From contig BCKK01000006.1 of NCBI GenBank assembly GCA_001600615.1, forward strand, positions 1,505,966 to 1,569,965: a stretch of 64,000 nucleotides of DNA. Reading direction: 5' to 3'. The translations under genes were made by a program, and so were the position numbers. Numbering within the stretch: position 1 is the stretch's first letter; the number at the start of each line of letters is the position of its first letter. Source of the DNA: Dioszegia crocea (taxonomy: Eukaryota > Basidiomycota > Tremellomycetes > Tremellales > Bulleribasidiaceae). Below, one piece after another: positions 49,015 through 58,594 of this stretch. The notes beneath the pieces are model-generated. The model worked only from the letters and a program-made list of their open reading frames with translations. It was not told where the DNA came from and made no database searches.

Positions 49015-50225
49015 ATGACTTCCAACACCCCTCCGACGCCCTCCTCTGGTCAGAGAGACCAACTCCCATTTGAGTTGATCGTACAAATCGTATCACACGT
49101 ACCCACCAAAGCGGATCTCTCGCGCCTCATGCGGGTTTCATCCGAGCTCTACCTTCTCGCCTGCCCCGTCCTATACGACACAATCGAGGTTGATCTCTCA
49201 CTTCCTCGTCATCCTCTATCCTCTCTAAATTCTTCACCTCGCACTTCCACCACCACTGGAACCCTCCATTCCCTCCCCTCTCGCTTCTCCTACACCACAT
49301 CCCTAACGATAAACTCCCACTTCAAGGACGCATGCCAAGGAATGGCCCCACTCAATATGCCCTCCCTCCGCACTCTCCGGTCTCGCCCTACGAAAGACAC
49401 CAATGACTCTCTTAAATTATGCTGTACACGCGGGTCAGCATATCTGAACTCAATGAGCTCGAAACCTACCCCATCTCGATGTTGTCCCCTCATCGCCAAT
49501 TTGCGTCCCCGGCAGATCATCCTTGGCGGAAGGGAATCTGGATTCGATGTAATCGATACCATCTTATGGCCAATCACGACTCACGGCTCTCAACCGGCGT
49601 TCAACGACTCTTTGCCCAACTTCATAGAGGAGGTCGCAATCATTGTTGGGAGTGGCATTCAGTTATCTCGCGCCAATAATGATTGGCTTATGAATGTGCC
49701 GAGCTCAGTCAAGAGGTTGACTTGTGTCATGTGCACCTGGGACACGGAAGCTGGAGAGAAGCAAAAGAGAGCTGTGAAGGATGAGGTCGGACAAGGTGAC
49801 GAGTCAGGATTCGGAGATGATGATGAGAATGAAGAGGAAATGGACTGGGAATACAGAGGGGAAACCTTGGATTCTGACTCGGTACTGGGGAAACTGGCAG
49901 ATGTTCTCAGTGGTGAAGCCAGATGACTGAGGTGGTGGGGTATGAAACGGTCAATGATGCAGTGGCCGGCGATGACGAACTGAAGGAAGAACTAGCGTCG
50001 CATATGGAGGAAATGAATGATGATGAGGAAGATGTCAAGAAGAGGATTGACTCATTACGGTTCTTCAAGGGAGATGAGTTCTTGAGGGAGAGTATGGGTG
50101 ATGCGGAATTGTGGAAGAGCCGAGAGCAGATTAGGAGGGCGGTGGTTTTGGAGGGGAGGATGGTTCTGGGGTTGTCGGGTTGGGTGGACTTGCCTAGGCT
50201 GTGCGTGTGGAGTGGGAGTTTTTGA
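49015..50225 (+). pseudogene. Group E F-box gene split by a one-base frameshift (ATGA overlap)
   Basis: The first frame (49015-49926, 303 aa) carries the F-box-like domain (about 16-62: QLPFELIVQIVSHVPTKADLSRLMRVSSELYLLACPVLYDT), NMPSLRTLRSRP, CCPLIANLRPRQIILGGRESGFD, FIEEVAIIVG and VPSSVKRLTCVMCTWD. It then has an acidic stretch and stops after VLSGEAR. The second frame starts at an ATG at 49923 whose ATGA overlaps that stop, and supplies the missing end: TEVVGYETVNDAV, LRFFKGDEF and ESMGDAELWKSREQIRRAVVLEGR. In the sister at 45894 these parts are one protein. A single lost base (AGAATG to AGATG) explains it. Either the gene is dead or the two parts are translated by reinitiation. Confidence 0.75.
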
Positions 50226-50842
50226 GCTCGGGAAGCTGGGGAGGAAAGAGGGGTGGGGCTGTGTGAGATGGGTTAAGGTGGTCAGGTTGATGGGGAGGGC
50301 TATACGGCGGGACCTGAGCTGGAATCAGGGGCAGTTTGGGGTAAAGATGGAATAAAAAGGATAGTGAGACCGCGTAAGTCGTCTGCTTTGATCAGCTTTG
50401 GGCCCGATCTTCTCAAAGTCCGAGCGGCGTCAGTGGTGAAGGTGGGTGAAGTGGGCGACTCATATCCTGGGGCCGTGCGCTGGACGGGTCAAAGCACAAT
50501 CTCGCTTCTTTCCTCCCATTCCGCACAGATCATTCTCTGCATCAATTACCTATGACCTCGCTGACTTTTCAGCTCCAACATTGATACCTCTACCTCTGGA
50601 AACCGCCGCAATCTGCTATCCCGTGACACCCAACTCTCATCATAGTCGCACAGACGACCTCGCAGGCTCGATTCATATCTGTCTCATCAATCGTACAGCC
50701 ATACACCGCCATTGGCTAGATAAAACGCGTGAGCTCAGCACCCTTTCCTTGAGGTTTGAGGCAAGAATCCAGCTGACCTTTGTTAGTCTTCTTGCGGACG
50801 ACTTTACCTAACTTGACCGATTCGGCGCCTCATGCTTTCATC
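50226..50842. other. Intergenic with a likely 5' UTR intron
   Basis: 617 bp. GTGAGC at 50729 to TTGTTAG at about 50786 is a good 58-nt intron with a CTGAC branch point. No ATG precedes it in a frame that reaches the next gene, so it is probably in the 5' UTR of 50843. Confidence 0.45.
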
Positions 50843-51647
50843 ATGCCACCCTCTACGGCCCCGCCTATTCTCACCATCGGGGAATACAGGACAAAGTTCC
50901 CAACATCCGCCGAGAACCTGTACTTCCCGGGTAACCCACAACCCGCGAAACCCAAATTCGGAGCCATCAACCTCTCTCCCCTCCCCGACGACTGCATCAG
51001 CATACGACACCATATCTGCCGCACACCTCGTCAGGCGGCTTATACGCGCTTTACCAAGAGCGGCAACAGTCGCCATTTCCCCATATCCCATCACTCCACT
51101 CCGCGGCGCAGCAGCGCGTGATTCCCGAACTCATCGCAACAAAGCGGGAGACGAACAATTTTGCTTCCCCTTATCGGAATTCATAGTCTGGCCGCTTGGC
51201 AATCGGAAGCTCCGCCTTGGACTGATGGAATCCCTTTTCAAGGCGGACGGAGTGACATCAAAGCGGGACAGGCGACATTATTGGGTTGCAGGCCTAATGA
51301 CTAGATCACAAGGTGTAGGGAAAGACCTGATCATTTTTGATGATTCGGCTGAGAAGATAATTGCGGCGAGAGAAGCGGAGGGGGTCAAGGTGGTTATGAC
51401 GGATTTGTTACGCGGTCAGACGGAGATCAGGAAGTTTCTGAAAGAATATCATAAGCCTACAGTGCAGGAGACGTGGTGGGGTGGAAGTAGGACGGATGTG
51501 GGGCTTGGGGATGAAGAAGGGGATATGAATGTAGAAGCTAGTCTTCGGTTTATTGAGCGGTTCAGTGAGGAGGTGGAGGCGAATGCGGGGGTGGTGACGC
51601 CTGAAATGATGAGTGCTTGGGGTATGAGGCGGATGGAGTGGCGTTGA
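50843..51647 (+). CDS. Hypothetical protein, two-frame model
   Basis: I do not recognise it. From the ATG at 50843 the first part reads MPPSTAPPILTIGEYRTKF and continues to about 51068. The second part, in another frame from about 51115, reads RDSRTHRNKAGDEQFCF, LGLMESLFKADGV, KDLIIFDDSAEKIIAAREAEGVKVVMTDLL, TVQETWWGGSRTDVGLGDEEGDMN and ends MMSAWGMRRMEWR at 51647. A 46-nt intron with a weak donor (GTCGCC, 51070-51115, ending GCAGCAG) joins them in frame; the alternative is a frameshift. The C-terminal half is acidic with helical segments. No signal peptide or membrane helix. It lies inside the F-box array but shows no similarity to the family. Confidence 0.45.
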
Positions 51648-51932
51648 GCAGGGAGGAAAGGTGAAGAGCGCAGGGCGGGGACAGGTGGCGTGGGAGATGA
51701 TGGGTGCATAATAGAGCCCAGTGAGTTGGCTTGAATTTGTGTCTATCTGTGGTCGTGGAGGCACCTCGAAGTTCGAGTGGGGGAAAAGTGGGGGACTCAG
51801 CTTCCGGGCGTATCGGACGAGCAAAGCTTAAAAGAGGGTTAAGACGAATTTCGCTTCTTTCCCTCTCATCCCTTATATATATCGCCCCTCCCATCAATCC
51901 CCCTTGCTCTCTTGCATTTCATCCTTTCTACA
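51648..51932 (+). promoter_or_regulatory. Group F upstream region with G-rich block, copy 2
   Basis: GAGTGGGGGAAAAGTGGGGGAC at about 51774-51795 is followed by TATCGGACGAGC, then AAAAGAGGGTT and a TATA-like TTATATATAT at about 51871. The order matches the flank of 54028 (AGTGGGGCAAAGTGGGGGAC). Confidence 0.5.
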
Positions 51933-53174
51933 ATGGTTGCTGATCAATCCCCAGCTACCCCGTCCGATGGCCTCTCCTCCACTCACGATCCCATCCCCGT
52001 CGAGATCCTCAGTCAAATCGTTCATCAACTCTCTACCCCAGAGCTTGCGCGCTGTGCCAAAGCCAGTCGAACTTTTTACCTCCTCGTCACTCCCCTACTT
52101 TACAAATCGGTCACTATTGACCTGTCCCTCCCCGTCAATCCTCTCTGCATAAGGGTCGTACCCATCCCTCATTCGTCGTACCCCCTTCTTAAGCTCACAA
52201 GCCCAACCGAGGACGACGTCATCACCACTATCCCTCTCGAAGACATCCCGTGCCCTCTGCCCCTTCCCATCCCTCATCGGTTCTCCTTCACCACCTACCT
52301 CGTCATCCACGCACACAACGTCGAGCAGTGCGTATGCTTACGCTCTTGCATGGGGAACTGCAACGCGGTTTCGATGCCAAACCTTAAAACCCTCCGTATT
52401 CTTCCCAATCCCCTCGACGCTCGATTAGACCTCTGCACTCATCATCTCTCCGCCAACGGTCCCCTTCCTCCAATCCTCCCCTGCTGCCCCCTCGTTCGCC
52501 ACCTTCGCCCTGCCCGCATCAACATGGGCGGGCTGACAACCAGCCTCTCTGGTAGCGCCCGGGGACTCTACTCGCCCCAAACTCCCCTACTTCCCTACAG
52601 CCCCGGCTCCCACCTCAACCCCTATTTCTTCTCTTCTTTCGTCAAAGAGCTCGTCATCCACGTCGGAATGCTCAGCGGAGTCCAATGGGGCGTTGGCGCC
52701 GAAGCCAGCGCATTCTTTCTGGCGCACCTCCCCGCGACGGTCGACAAGGTCACCTTTATCCTGTCCACTGCTCAGAATGGATGGTCGGCGTTCAAGGAGA
52801 GCGAGGAATGCTATGACGATTACAATGTCCGGTACACGGCCGACAGCCTCGTCGAGGCGTGCTTGGGGAGTTCGGCAATGATCGAGGTGGTGGATCACGA
52901 GACTACGGGAAGTTGCTGGACGGAGGACGGGCATGAGGATGACACCGGCCTGCCATTTGATTCGTATATCAAGTGGGGTGTTGTTACGAAGCTGTGCGAG
53001 AAGGCTTGGAGCGAGGAGAAGGTCTTGAATCGGGTTTGTTCAATCAGATTCGTGGGCGGGGCGGAGTGGGCGGAGAGGGTGGCGGCGGATCCCGATTTGA
53101 GGGCGGAGACTCCGGAAGACTGGGACAAGGCGGAGCTGGCGAAACATCTCAAGACGATGATATTCCAGACTTAA
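51933..53174 (+). CDS. F-box family protein (group F)
   Basis: Intronless, 413 aa; the first ATG in its frame. The F-box-like domain is at about residues 20-63 (PIPVEILSQIVHQLSTPELARCAKASRTFYLLVTPLLYKSVTIDL). The middle has TYLVIHAHNVEQCVC, a Cys-containing insert (LRSCMGNCNAV), MPNLKTLRILPNPLDARLDLC, LPCCPLVRHLRPARINMGGLTTSLSG, FVKELVIHVGMLSG and LPATVDKVTFILSTAQNGW. The C-terminal block is IEVVDHETTGSCW and IRFVGGAEWAERVAADPD. The IxxHVGM...G and STxQNGW motifs are shared with the 54028 gene, its closest relative. Confidence 0.9.
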   Translation: MVADQSPATPSDGLSSTHDPIPVEILSQIVHQLSTPELARCAKASRTFYLLVTPLLYKSVTIDLSLPVNPLCIRVVPIPHSSYPLLKLTSPTEDDVITTIPLEDIPCPLPLPIPHRFSFTTYLVIHAHNVEQCVCLRSCMGNCNAVSMPNLKTLRILPNPLDARLDLCTHHLSANGPLPPILPCCPLVRHLRPARINMGGLTTSLSGSARGLYSPQTPLLPYSPGSHLNPYFFSSFVKELVIHVGMLSGVQWGVGAEASAFFLAHLPATVDKVTFILSTAQNGWSAFKESEECYDDYNVRYTADSLVEACLGSSAMIEVVDHETTGSCWTEDGHEDDTGLPFDSYIKWGVVTKLCEKAWSEEKVLNRVCSIRFVGGAEWAERVAADPDLRAETPEDWDKAELAKHLKTMIFQT

Positions 53175-53505
53175 GGGAGAGCGATTGAGAGGGAGTCTGA
53201 ACTTGAGGAGTAGGGCGGGGTGGGTGGAGGTGGGCGGTGAACTGACTCTTTGTTAGATTCGCTCGTAGCTTCCATTCAGTCTTTTCTTTGTTCATATATG
53301 GTATGAGTGATAGTTCTACAGTAGGCTATGGAGCATTGGAGAGACCCGGTGGCCTTGCGCTGAAATATGGAGCATATCATGTCTTGGGGGCAAGCCAACA
53401 ATACACGTGACCACTAGTAGGCAGTCGGATCAAGATGTGGATCAAGAGGACACCTCTATTGCCTTTCAACATCACTTCCACCCTAGGTTTCTTCGAAAGC
53501 TCGCT

Positions 53506-53640
53506 ATGGCCACCAGAATCTATCTCTATCACCGTTACCAGCGCGGCGAGATGCCTGTAGAGGTATGCAAAGCAAATATTTTCGCATTTGAATCGGCAAA
53601 GCAAATTCGATCATCGAGTTCGAGCTTCATCTCACTTCGA
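53506..53640 (+). pseudogene. Relic N-terminus of a group E F-box gene
   Basis: The frame from the ATG at 53506 reads MATRIYLYHRYQRGEMPVEVC, then a decayed IFAFESAK. This aligns with the start of the intact 45894 gene (MATTVSPIVLLHTRDELPVEICEHIISFIP). Similarity fades within about 45 codons and no later part of the gene follows. The match is short, but Met-Ala-Thr, the spacing to (E/D)(M/L)PVE(V/I)C and the location in the group E/F block all agree. Confidence 0.5.
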
Positions 53641-53916
53641 CATTATCCCTGATCCCCTGAGAAGACTTGATGGACAGGAAGTATGCTGCGTACGTGGCGG
53701 GCCATCTCAGGAATTGCGGTAGCGAGGAGAAAGATGTGGCGTAATTGTTGATAAGAGGGTCACTCACTCATCATGGTGGGGAGATCGGTGATGCGCTGAG
53801 AACGACTCGCTAGGACTGATATGGACACCGTGAGCTACAGTCTCGGCAAGTGATCAACAGCCTAGTGAGTTGTTTACGCGTACGATAGCATACCAAGGCC
53901 GGAATGGAGCCCTGGG

Positions 53917-53975
53917 AGTGGGGCAAAGTGGGGGACAGGCAGAGAGGACCGAGCGCAAAGGAGGGGTCTCGCAAT
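53917..53975 (+). promoter_or_regulatory. Group F upstream G-rich block, copy 3
   Basis: AGTGGGGCAAAGTGGGGGAC then GACCGAGCGCAAAGGAGGGG, about 55-110 bp before the ATG at 54028. The order and spacing match the flanks of 47495 and 51933. Confidence 0.5.
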
Positions 53976-54027
53976 TCCCACTTTCTTTCCTCCCAATCCT
54001 TTTCCCTTTTGCCTTTCATCCATCATA

Positions 54028-55275
54028 ATGTCGTCCACTAACAACACTTCAGCTATCCACCCTCAGAACCCCGTCGATCCTCCCACATCCCAAGCCCCCC
54101 TACCGGTCGAAATTCTCACTCAAATCATCATCCAACTATCCCCTCAAGAGCTCGGTCGGACTGCTCTCGCCAGTAGGCTTCTCTACCTCGTCGCTACTCC
54201 CCTACTGTACAAATCGGTCCATGTTGACCTTGACCACTCCGTCAATCCGCTCTTCATTGACGGTGTTGCCATTCCCTATCCGTCAGGGACACCCGAGCCC
54301 ATCATTCCCCCCCACATCGACAACCCCGCCGATGACCCCATCAGCACTCCTTCACTCGCTCCTAATCGTCCTACCTCTCTCATCCCGCTTCACAATCGAT
54401 TCAACTTTACCACTCACCTTACTCTCCGAGCCCACAACCGTAAACAATGTCTTTTACTGCCAGTCGCCACGCTCGAGATGCCCCTTCTACAAAGCGTACG
54501 CATCCTCCCCAATCCGGACAACGATCGGCTCGACCTCTGTGGCCGACCGCACGAGCACGTAACCCCTATCGACTCTGCGGTTTGCTGCCCGATCATGCGC
54601 GGCCTAACCCCTTCCAAATTCACCCTCGGCGGCTTACTTACCGGTTTATCCGGTGGTGCCTGCGGGCTAGGCTCGAGAATCCCAACTACTCCCTGGATTC
54701 ATTCCACTTCCACACTCCAAACCCCCTCTTTCCCCGCTTCACATGTCAAAGAACTCGTTATACACGTCGGTATGCCCAATGGCATATGCCAAGGCATCGA
54801 TGCCGAAGGAATCGCCCCATTCCTCGTTCAATTACCCGATTCAGTTGAGAAGTTGACCCTGGTCATGTCAACTTCTCAGAATGGATGGGATGCACTGGCT
54901 TCTGAGGGCGAAGGAGGCTGTTACGGCTACTACTGTGTCAGGGAGCTGCTGTCGAGCATGGCGGCGGCATGTGTGGGCAAAGCGAGGATCATCGAACTGG
55001 CGGATTACGAATCAACGGAGGAATGCTTGGACGGGAATCACTTGGATCACGGCGGTTTTCAGGACTTCATCAAGGAGGCAGTTGAAGAGCAACTGGATAT
55101 CCAGGGATGGGACGGGGTGGAAGCGAAGGCCAGGGCTGGAGCGATCAAATTTATCGACGGGGCGGAGTGGGAACAGAGGATTAAGGATGACGATCAGGCG
55201 GAGGCGGAGGTGGTAGATGATTGGGATGATAAGGCGGTGCTGAGGCAGCACTTTTATCTGCCGATTCGGGGCTAG
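54028..55275 (+). CDS. F-box family protein (group F)
   Basis: Intronless, 415 aa. The F-box-like domain is at about residues 24-68 (PLPVEILTQIIIQLSPQELGRTALASRLLYLVATPLLYKSVHVDL). A Pro-rich linker follows. The middle has THLTLRAHNRKQC, MPLLQSVRILPNPDNDRLDLC, VCCPIMRGLTPSKFTLGGLLTGLSG, HVKELVIHVGMPNG and LPDSVEKLTLVMSTSQNGW. The C-terminal block is IIELADYESTEECL and IKFIDGAEWEQRI, and the tail is acidic. In its middle it resembles both the 51933 gene and the broken 47495 gene (ADYES), so these three form one recent lineage. Confidence 0.9.
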   Translation: MSSTNNTSAIHPQNPVDPPTSQAPLPVEILTQIIIQLSPQELGRTALASRLLYLVATPLLYKSVHVDLDHSVNPLFIDGVAIPYPSGTPEPIIPPHIDNPADDPISTPSLAPNRPTSLIPLHNRFNFTTHLTLRAHNRKQCLLLPVATLEMPLLQSVRILPNPDNDRLDLCGRPHEHVTPIDSAVCCPIMRGLTPSKFTLGGLLTGLSGGACGLGSRIPTTPWIHSTSTLQTPSFPASHVKELVIHVGMPNGICQGIDAEGIAPFLVQLPDSVEKLTLVMSTSQNGWDALASEGEGGCYGYYCVRELLSSMAAACVGKARIIELADYESTEECLDGNHLDHGGFQDFIKEAVEEQLDIQGWDGVEAKARAGAIKFIDGAEWEQRIKDDDQAEAEVVDDWDDKAVLRQHFYLPIRG

Positions 55276-55624
55276 CTTCAGTCGTGATTGGGGCTGAGAT
55301 GAAGAAGCGGTGGACGTCAGGCGGTGGGAAGCGGGAAGAGGGGTCGATATGGGTAGGGGTATAGGGGTCGTGCTTCGTAAATTAGGTAACCAGTGTGTAA
55401 TTTCATTCATAGGTCAGGGAATGTTTCTGTAAGTTGTATATATGATCTGGGTAGTGGTTTCCAGGCAGGGCTCAGCCCTCGATTGGGGATGGCATAGACA
55501 TACCCCCGCCCCGCGTTCAATCAGGTTCAATCTTCAGGAACGAGGAATGTGCACGTGGCTGTCAACCAGTCCTATATCGAATCGTCCTCGTATCATCTCT
55601 TCGCAACCTCTCTCATCCGCAGCT
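55276..55624. other. Intergenic, 349 bp
   Basis: This is the 3' flank of the 54028 gene. Nothing recognised. Confidence 0.45.
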
Positions 55625-56280
55625 ATGCCTCTATTGGAGGAGCCTACCAGTGACCGCTATGTCTCGCTCACTTCGCGGCCGGTGGAGGTATATCTCTCAA
55701 CACTCCTCTTCGCTACCAGGCGGACCTCGCGCGGGTCATGCGAACATCTTCCGAATTCTACCGTATCGCCTGTTCTTTCCTATACTGCCGGCTAGATTCC
55801 GATCCAGCTCAACGACCCAGTCGATGCTCGATCAATCCTGAAGCTGCTGACTTGATCACTCTCAGGCAGGCAGACGACAGGTCAATCTTATTTCGACTCG
55901 ATCTCGGTCTAATACCAAATCGACCTCATCCCACTGCGATCCTACCATTCTCAATCCTCCTCCTCCCAACTTGCCTCCGTCCGACCTCTTAAATTTCCTA
56001 CCGGACCGATTTGGCTATACGGAATACCTCCCCCTCGACGCACACTAACCCGAGGCATGCTGGAATCTATCATCTATCGATCTGCCCAAATCTCGTCACA
56101 CTGAGAATACGTCCTCATCGATACGATTCAACCCGCCGGGGCCCTCTCGACAAGATGTTATCAGCGTGTAGGCGTACTGTCGATCCCTCGTATTCACCGT
56201 TATCCTGCTCGATTCTGCCTTGTGGACGAAAATTTACTCTGGTCGCTGCAAAATGTCATCTAAGGGCGGCGAAGGAATGA
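55625..56280 (+). pseudogene. Heavily decayed F-box gene (group E)
   Basis: Pieces of one family member lie in order but in different frames. MPLLEEPTSDRY leads to PVEVYLSTLLF at about 55685 (F-box start), then RTSSEFYRIACSFLYCRLDSD at about 55740-55800 (matching MRVSLRLYLIACQLLYARLDID of 45894), DRFGYTEYL at about 56005, and CPNLVTLRIRPHRYDS near 56085-56130 (the MPNLxxLRIRP motif). At least three frame changes and stops interrupt it. No GG-TGLxG motif or C-terminal block is seen after 56280. It is an old pseudogene, more decayed than the single-lesion copies nearby. Confidence 0.7.
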
Positions 56281-56925
56281 GCTGGGTCTATCAGGTTTCA
56301 CCAGAGGAGGGGAATGCGTCATAGGGCGTGGTGGGAGGGAGGAGGGAGGGTACTGGGAAGAGGGAGAGTCTTGGGGTATTATCAGGGATGCTGTAGTGGA
56401 GGATCAGGGTAGGGACATTGGGAGACGGGGCGGTTGATGCGGAGGATGAGAGTAGTCAAGAGGGTCATTGTGGGGATGGCATGAGGTGGGCTTGACCGTC
56501 AGTCAGTGTGCTGTCTGTTCGATGTGAGGCGTCAGACTTGTGAGTACTACCACTTCATTTGTCCACCCTGGATCTGAAGGACCATGTCTATCATCATCAA
56601 GAAGGGGCAGCCGGACGACTGGGGGGCTCAGGCATCAATATCCAATCATCAGACCTTATCGTGTATCCCGCTCCCATATCAGCTATTGAACGGAGTAAGC
56701 TGATTCCATCAGGCGCGGTTCCGTACGCGCTGTCTATCCATCTATCGTTTCTCAGGCATTCATATACCCCACTATGGCCAACAGACACACCCCATGCTAG
56801 GGTCCCAACACCGAAGGCACACACAACACGTGTCATGGCCGATAACAGGCTCGAAATTTCCCCCCTCCCTTTGCTCAATCGCACTTCATTCTGCCATCAC
56901 ACTTTTTGCGACGTCCAGTACCACC
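56281..56925. other. Intergenic, 645 bp
   Basis: It probably holds the unrecognisable end of the 55625 pseudogene and the promoter of the next gene. No gene is supported. Confidence 0.45.
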
Positions 56926-58142
56926 ATGACACCCCCTCCCCTTCCCGCCGACCCCACCCCGACCGAAAAGCCAACCGGCCGACTCCCCGTTGAACTCTAC
57001 AGCTCCATCATCGCTTTCCTCCCCCGTCCAAACCTCCCATCAGCCATGCGCGTCAACTCGGCATTCTACACCTCAGCCGCCCAGCATCTCTACTCCCATC
57101 TTAACGTCGACCTCGATGATCCCAAATGCCCGTTCATCCCTATACCCAAAATCATCCTCCGCCAAACTACCGTCACTTTCCCTCTCGTCAGCCACCCCTC
57201 GACCTCTCCCCCACCATATGGTGTCCTTGCCTGCTCCCTTCTCGATTCTCATACACTACTCACCTCTCTATCGTCAAACACCACTCGCGAGCGTGCGCCA
57301 AACTCCCTATCCTGTCTATGCCTAATCTCGTCTCCCTCTGGATCCGTCCGAAAACCGTACCGGGTTATCAAACACTTTGCCACTGCCTCAAGTCCGGTCG
57401 AGGAGCAATCAATCCTTGCAAGAAGCATACTACTTGCCATTGCCCCCTCCTTTCGAACCTCCGTCCATCCCAACTCATTCTAGGTACTATCGAGTACGGG
57501 CTCACCGGGACCGCCTTCGTCTGGCCAACGTCAGCCACCTCCATACCCCCTTTCGTCGAGCACCTTGTCATTGACTTGTGGCACCACACCCAATTGACCG
57601 AATGTCAACCTTTCTTGGCTGCCATCCCCTCTACCGTCAAGCGTTTGACGCTAGTCGTGCAGCGCTTCAAACCGCGTGACCAAATCCGACCGGAAGGAAT
57701 CGAAGAGGCGGATGATGACGATGACGGGGAATTGATTTATGACGACGATGATTCCTTTACGTTCTCCAGGAAGATACTGAATTACTTGGAGAGGGTGGGA
57801 CCGGGAACGAAGATGGTGGGGGGGTTATGGAACCACATTATGGGGTCATCCATCGGGAGCGGGGCGATAGAGATGGAGAGGGAGATAGTGGGGTATGATG
57901 GGCTGTTCAAAAGGGCTTCGGAGAAAGAGGTAGAGGCGCAAGTTGAGCAAGTGAGGGTGTCGGTCAAAGGACACCTGGTGGGGCGGTTTGGGGACGAAAA
58001 GGAGGCGGAAGAAAGGGCGGGGGCGGTCAAATTCTGGACGGGCGAGGAATATCTGAAGGAGATGGATGGCGAGGGGATGCAGGTGGTCAGGGACCTGGTT
58101 AAGGAGGCGGTGATTGAGGGTCGCAATCAGACACACATCTGA
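56926..58142 (+). pseudogene. Group E F-box gene with a frameshift after the F-box
   Basis: The frame from the ATG at 56926 gives the F-box-like domain at about residues 18-64 (GRLPVELYSSIIAFLPRPNLPSAMRVNSAFYTSAAQHLYSHLNVDL) and runs on to about 57230. The rest lies in another frame: LPSRFSYTTHLSIVKHHSRAC, MPNLVSLWIRP, a Cys-rich run (LCHCLKSG ... CKKHTTCHCPLL), LRPSQLILGTIEYGLTG, PPFVEHLVIDLW, IPSTVKRLTLVVQ, an acidic stretch, IVGYDGLF and VKFWTGEEYL, ending at 58142. The break is somewhere at 57150-57235, where no credible intron exists. An ATG at 56794 would add 44 unlike residues. The CxC ... CxC set here recalls group B. Disabled or an assembly error. Confidence 0.7.
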
Positions 58143-58594
58143 CCTAGACCTAAAAAGTCCGTGTGTACATGACCCATACCAAATATTGAACAGTGTCCAT
58201 TGTCCAGTTCCGTCATTGTACCCGGCCATCCTCCACCTCCAGCAGACGCCTTATCCAAGTGAACCCTTCTTCCCCTCTTCCAAGAATCTTCATTCCCCTG
58301 AATGTCAGCTTAGTACACTGCTGATAAAGCTCGAGTCAGACGTACCAATACACTCTATCTCCTAATATAAGCTTTAAAGAATGTGCCACAACGGTCAATG
58401 TCCTATAAGCTGTCAGCGCGATTCTTCTAGGCGCAGCTGCGAAATGCTCACCTTAAAACCTGAAATTTCCGATGCGCTCTCCAGCGGCCACAATGAAAAT
58501 CTCCATGTCTTGTAAAGTCAGCAACGATCTGTGCCGGATACGCAAGCAAGGCATACCTGATCTAGTGACGTCTCTTACTCGTTCCTGCGATAAC
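58143..58594. other. Intergenic, 452 bp
   Basis: Convergent 3' flanks of the last array gene and the minus-strand secreted protein. Nothing recognised. Confidence 0.45.

Larger units (their letters stand above)
53175..54027. other. Intergenic with a short relic and G-rich block
   Basis: 853 bp. It contains an N-terminal relic at 53506-53640 and the group F block at about 53917-53975 (both listed). No other gene. Confidence 0.5.
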
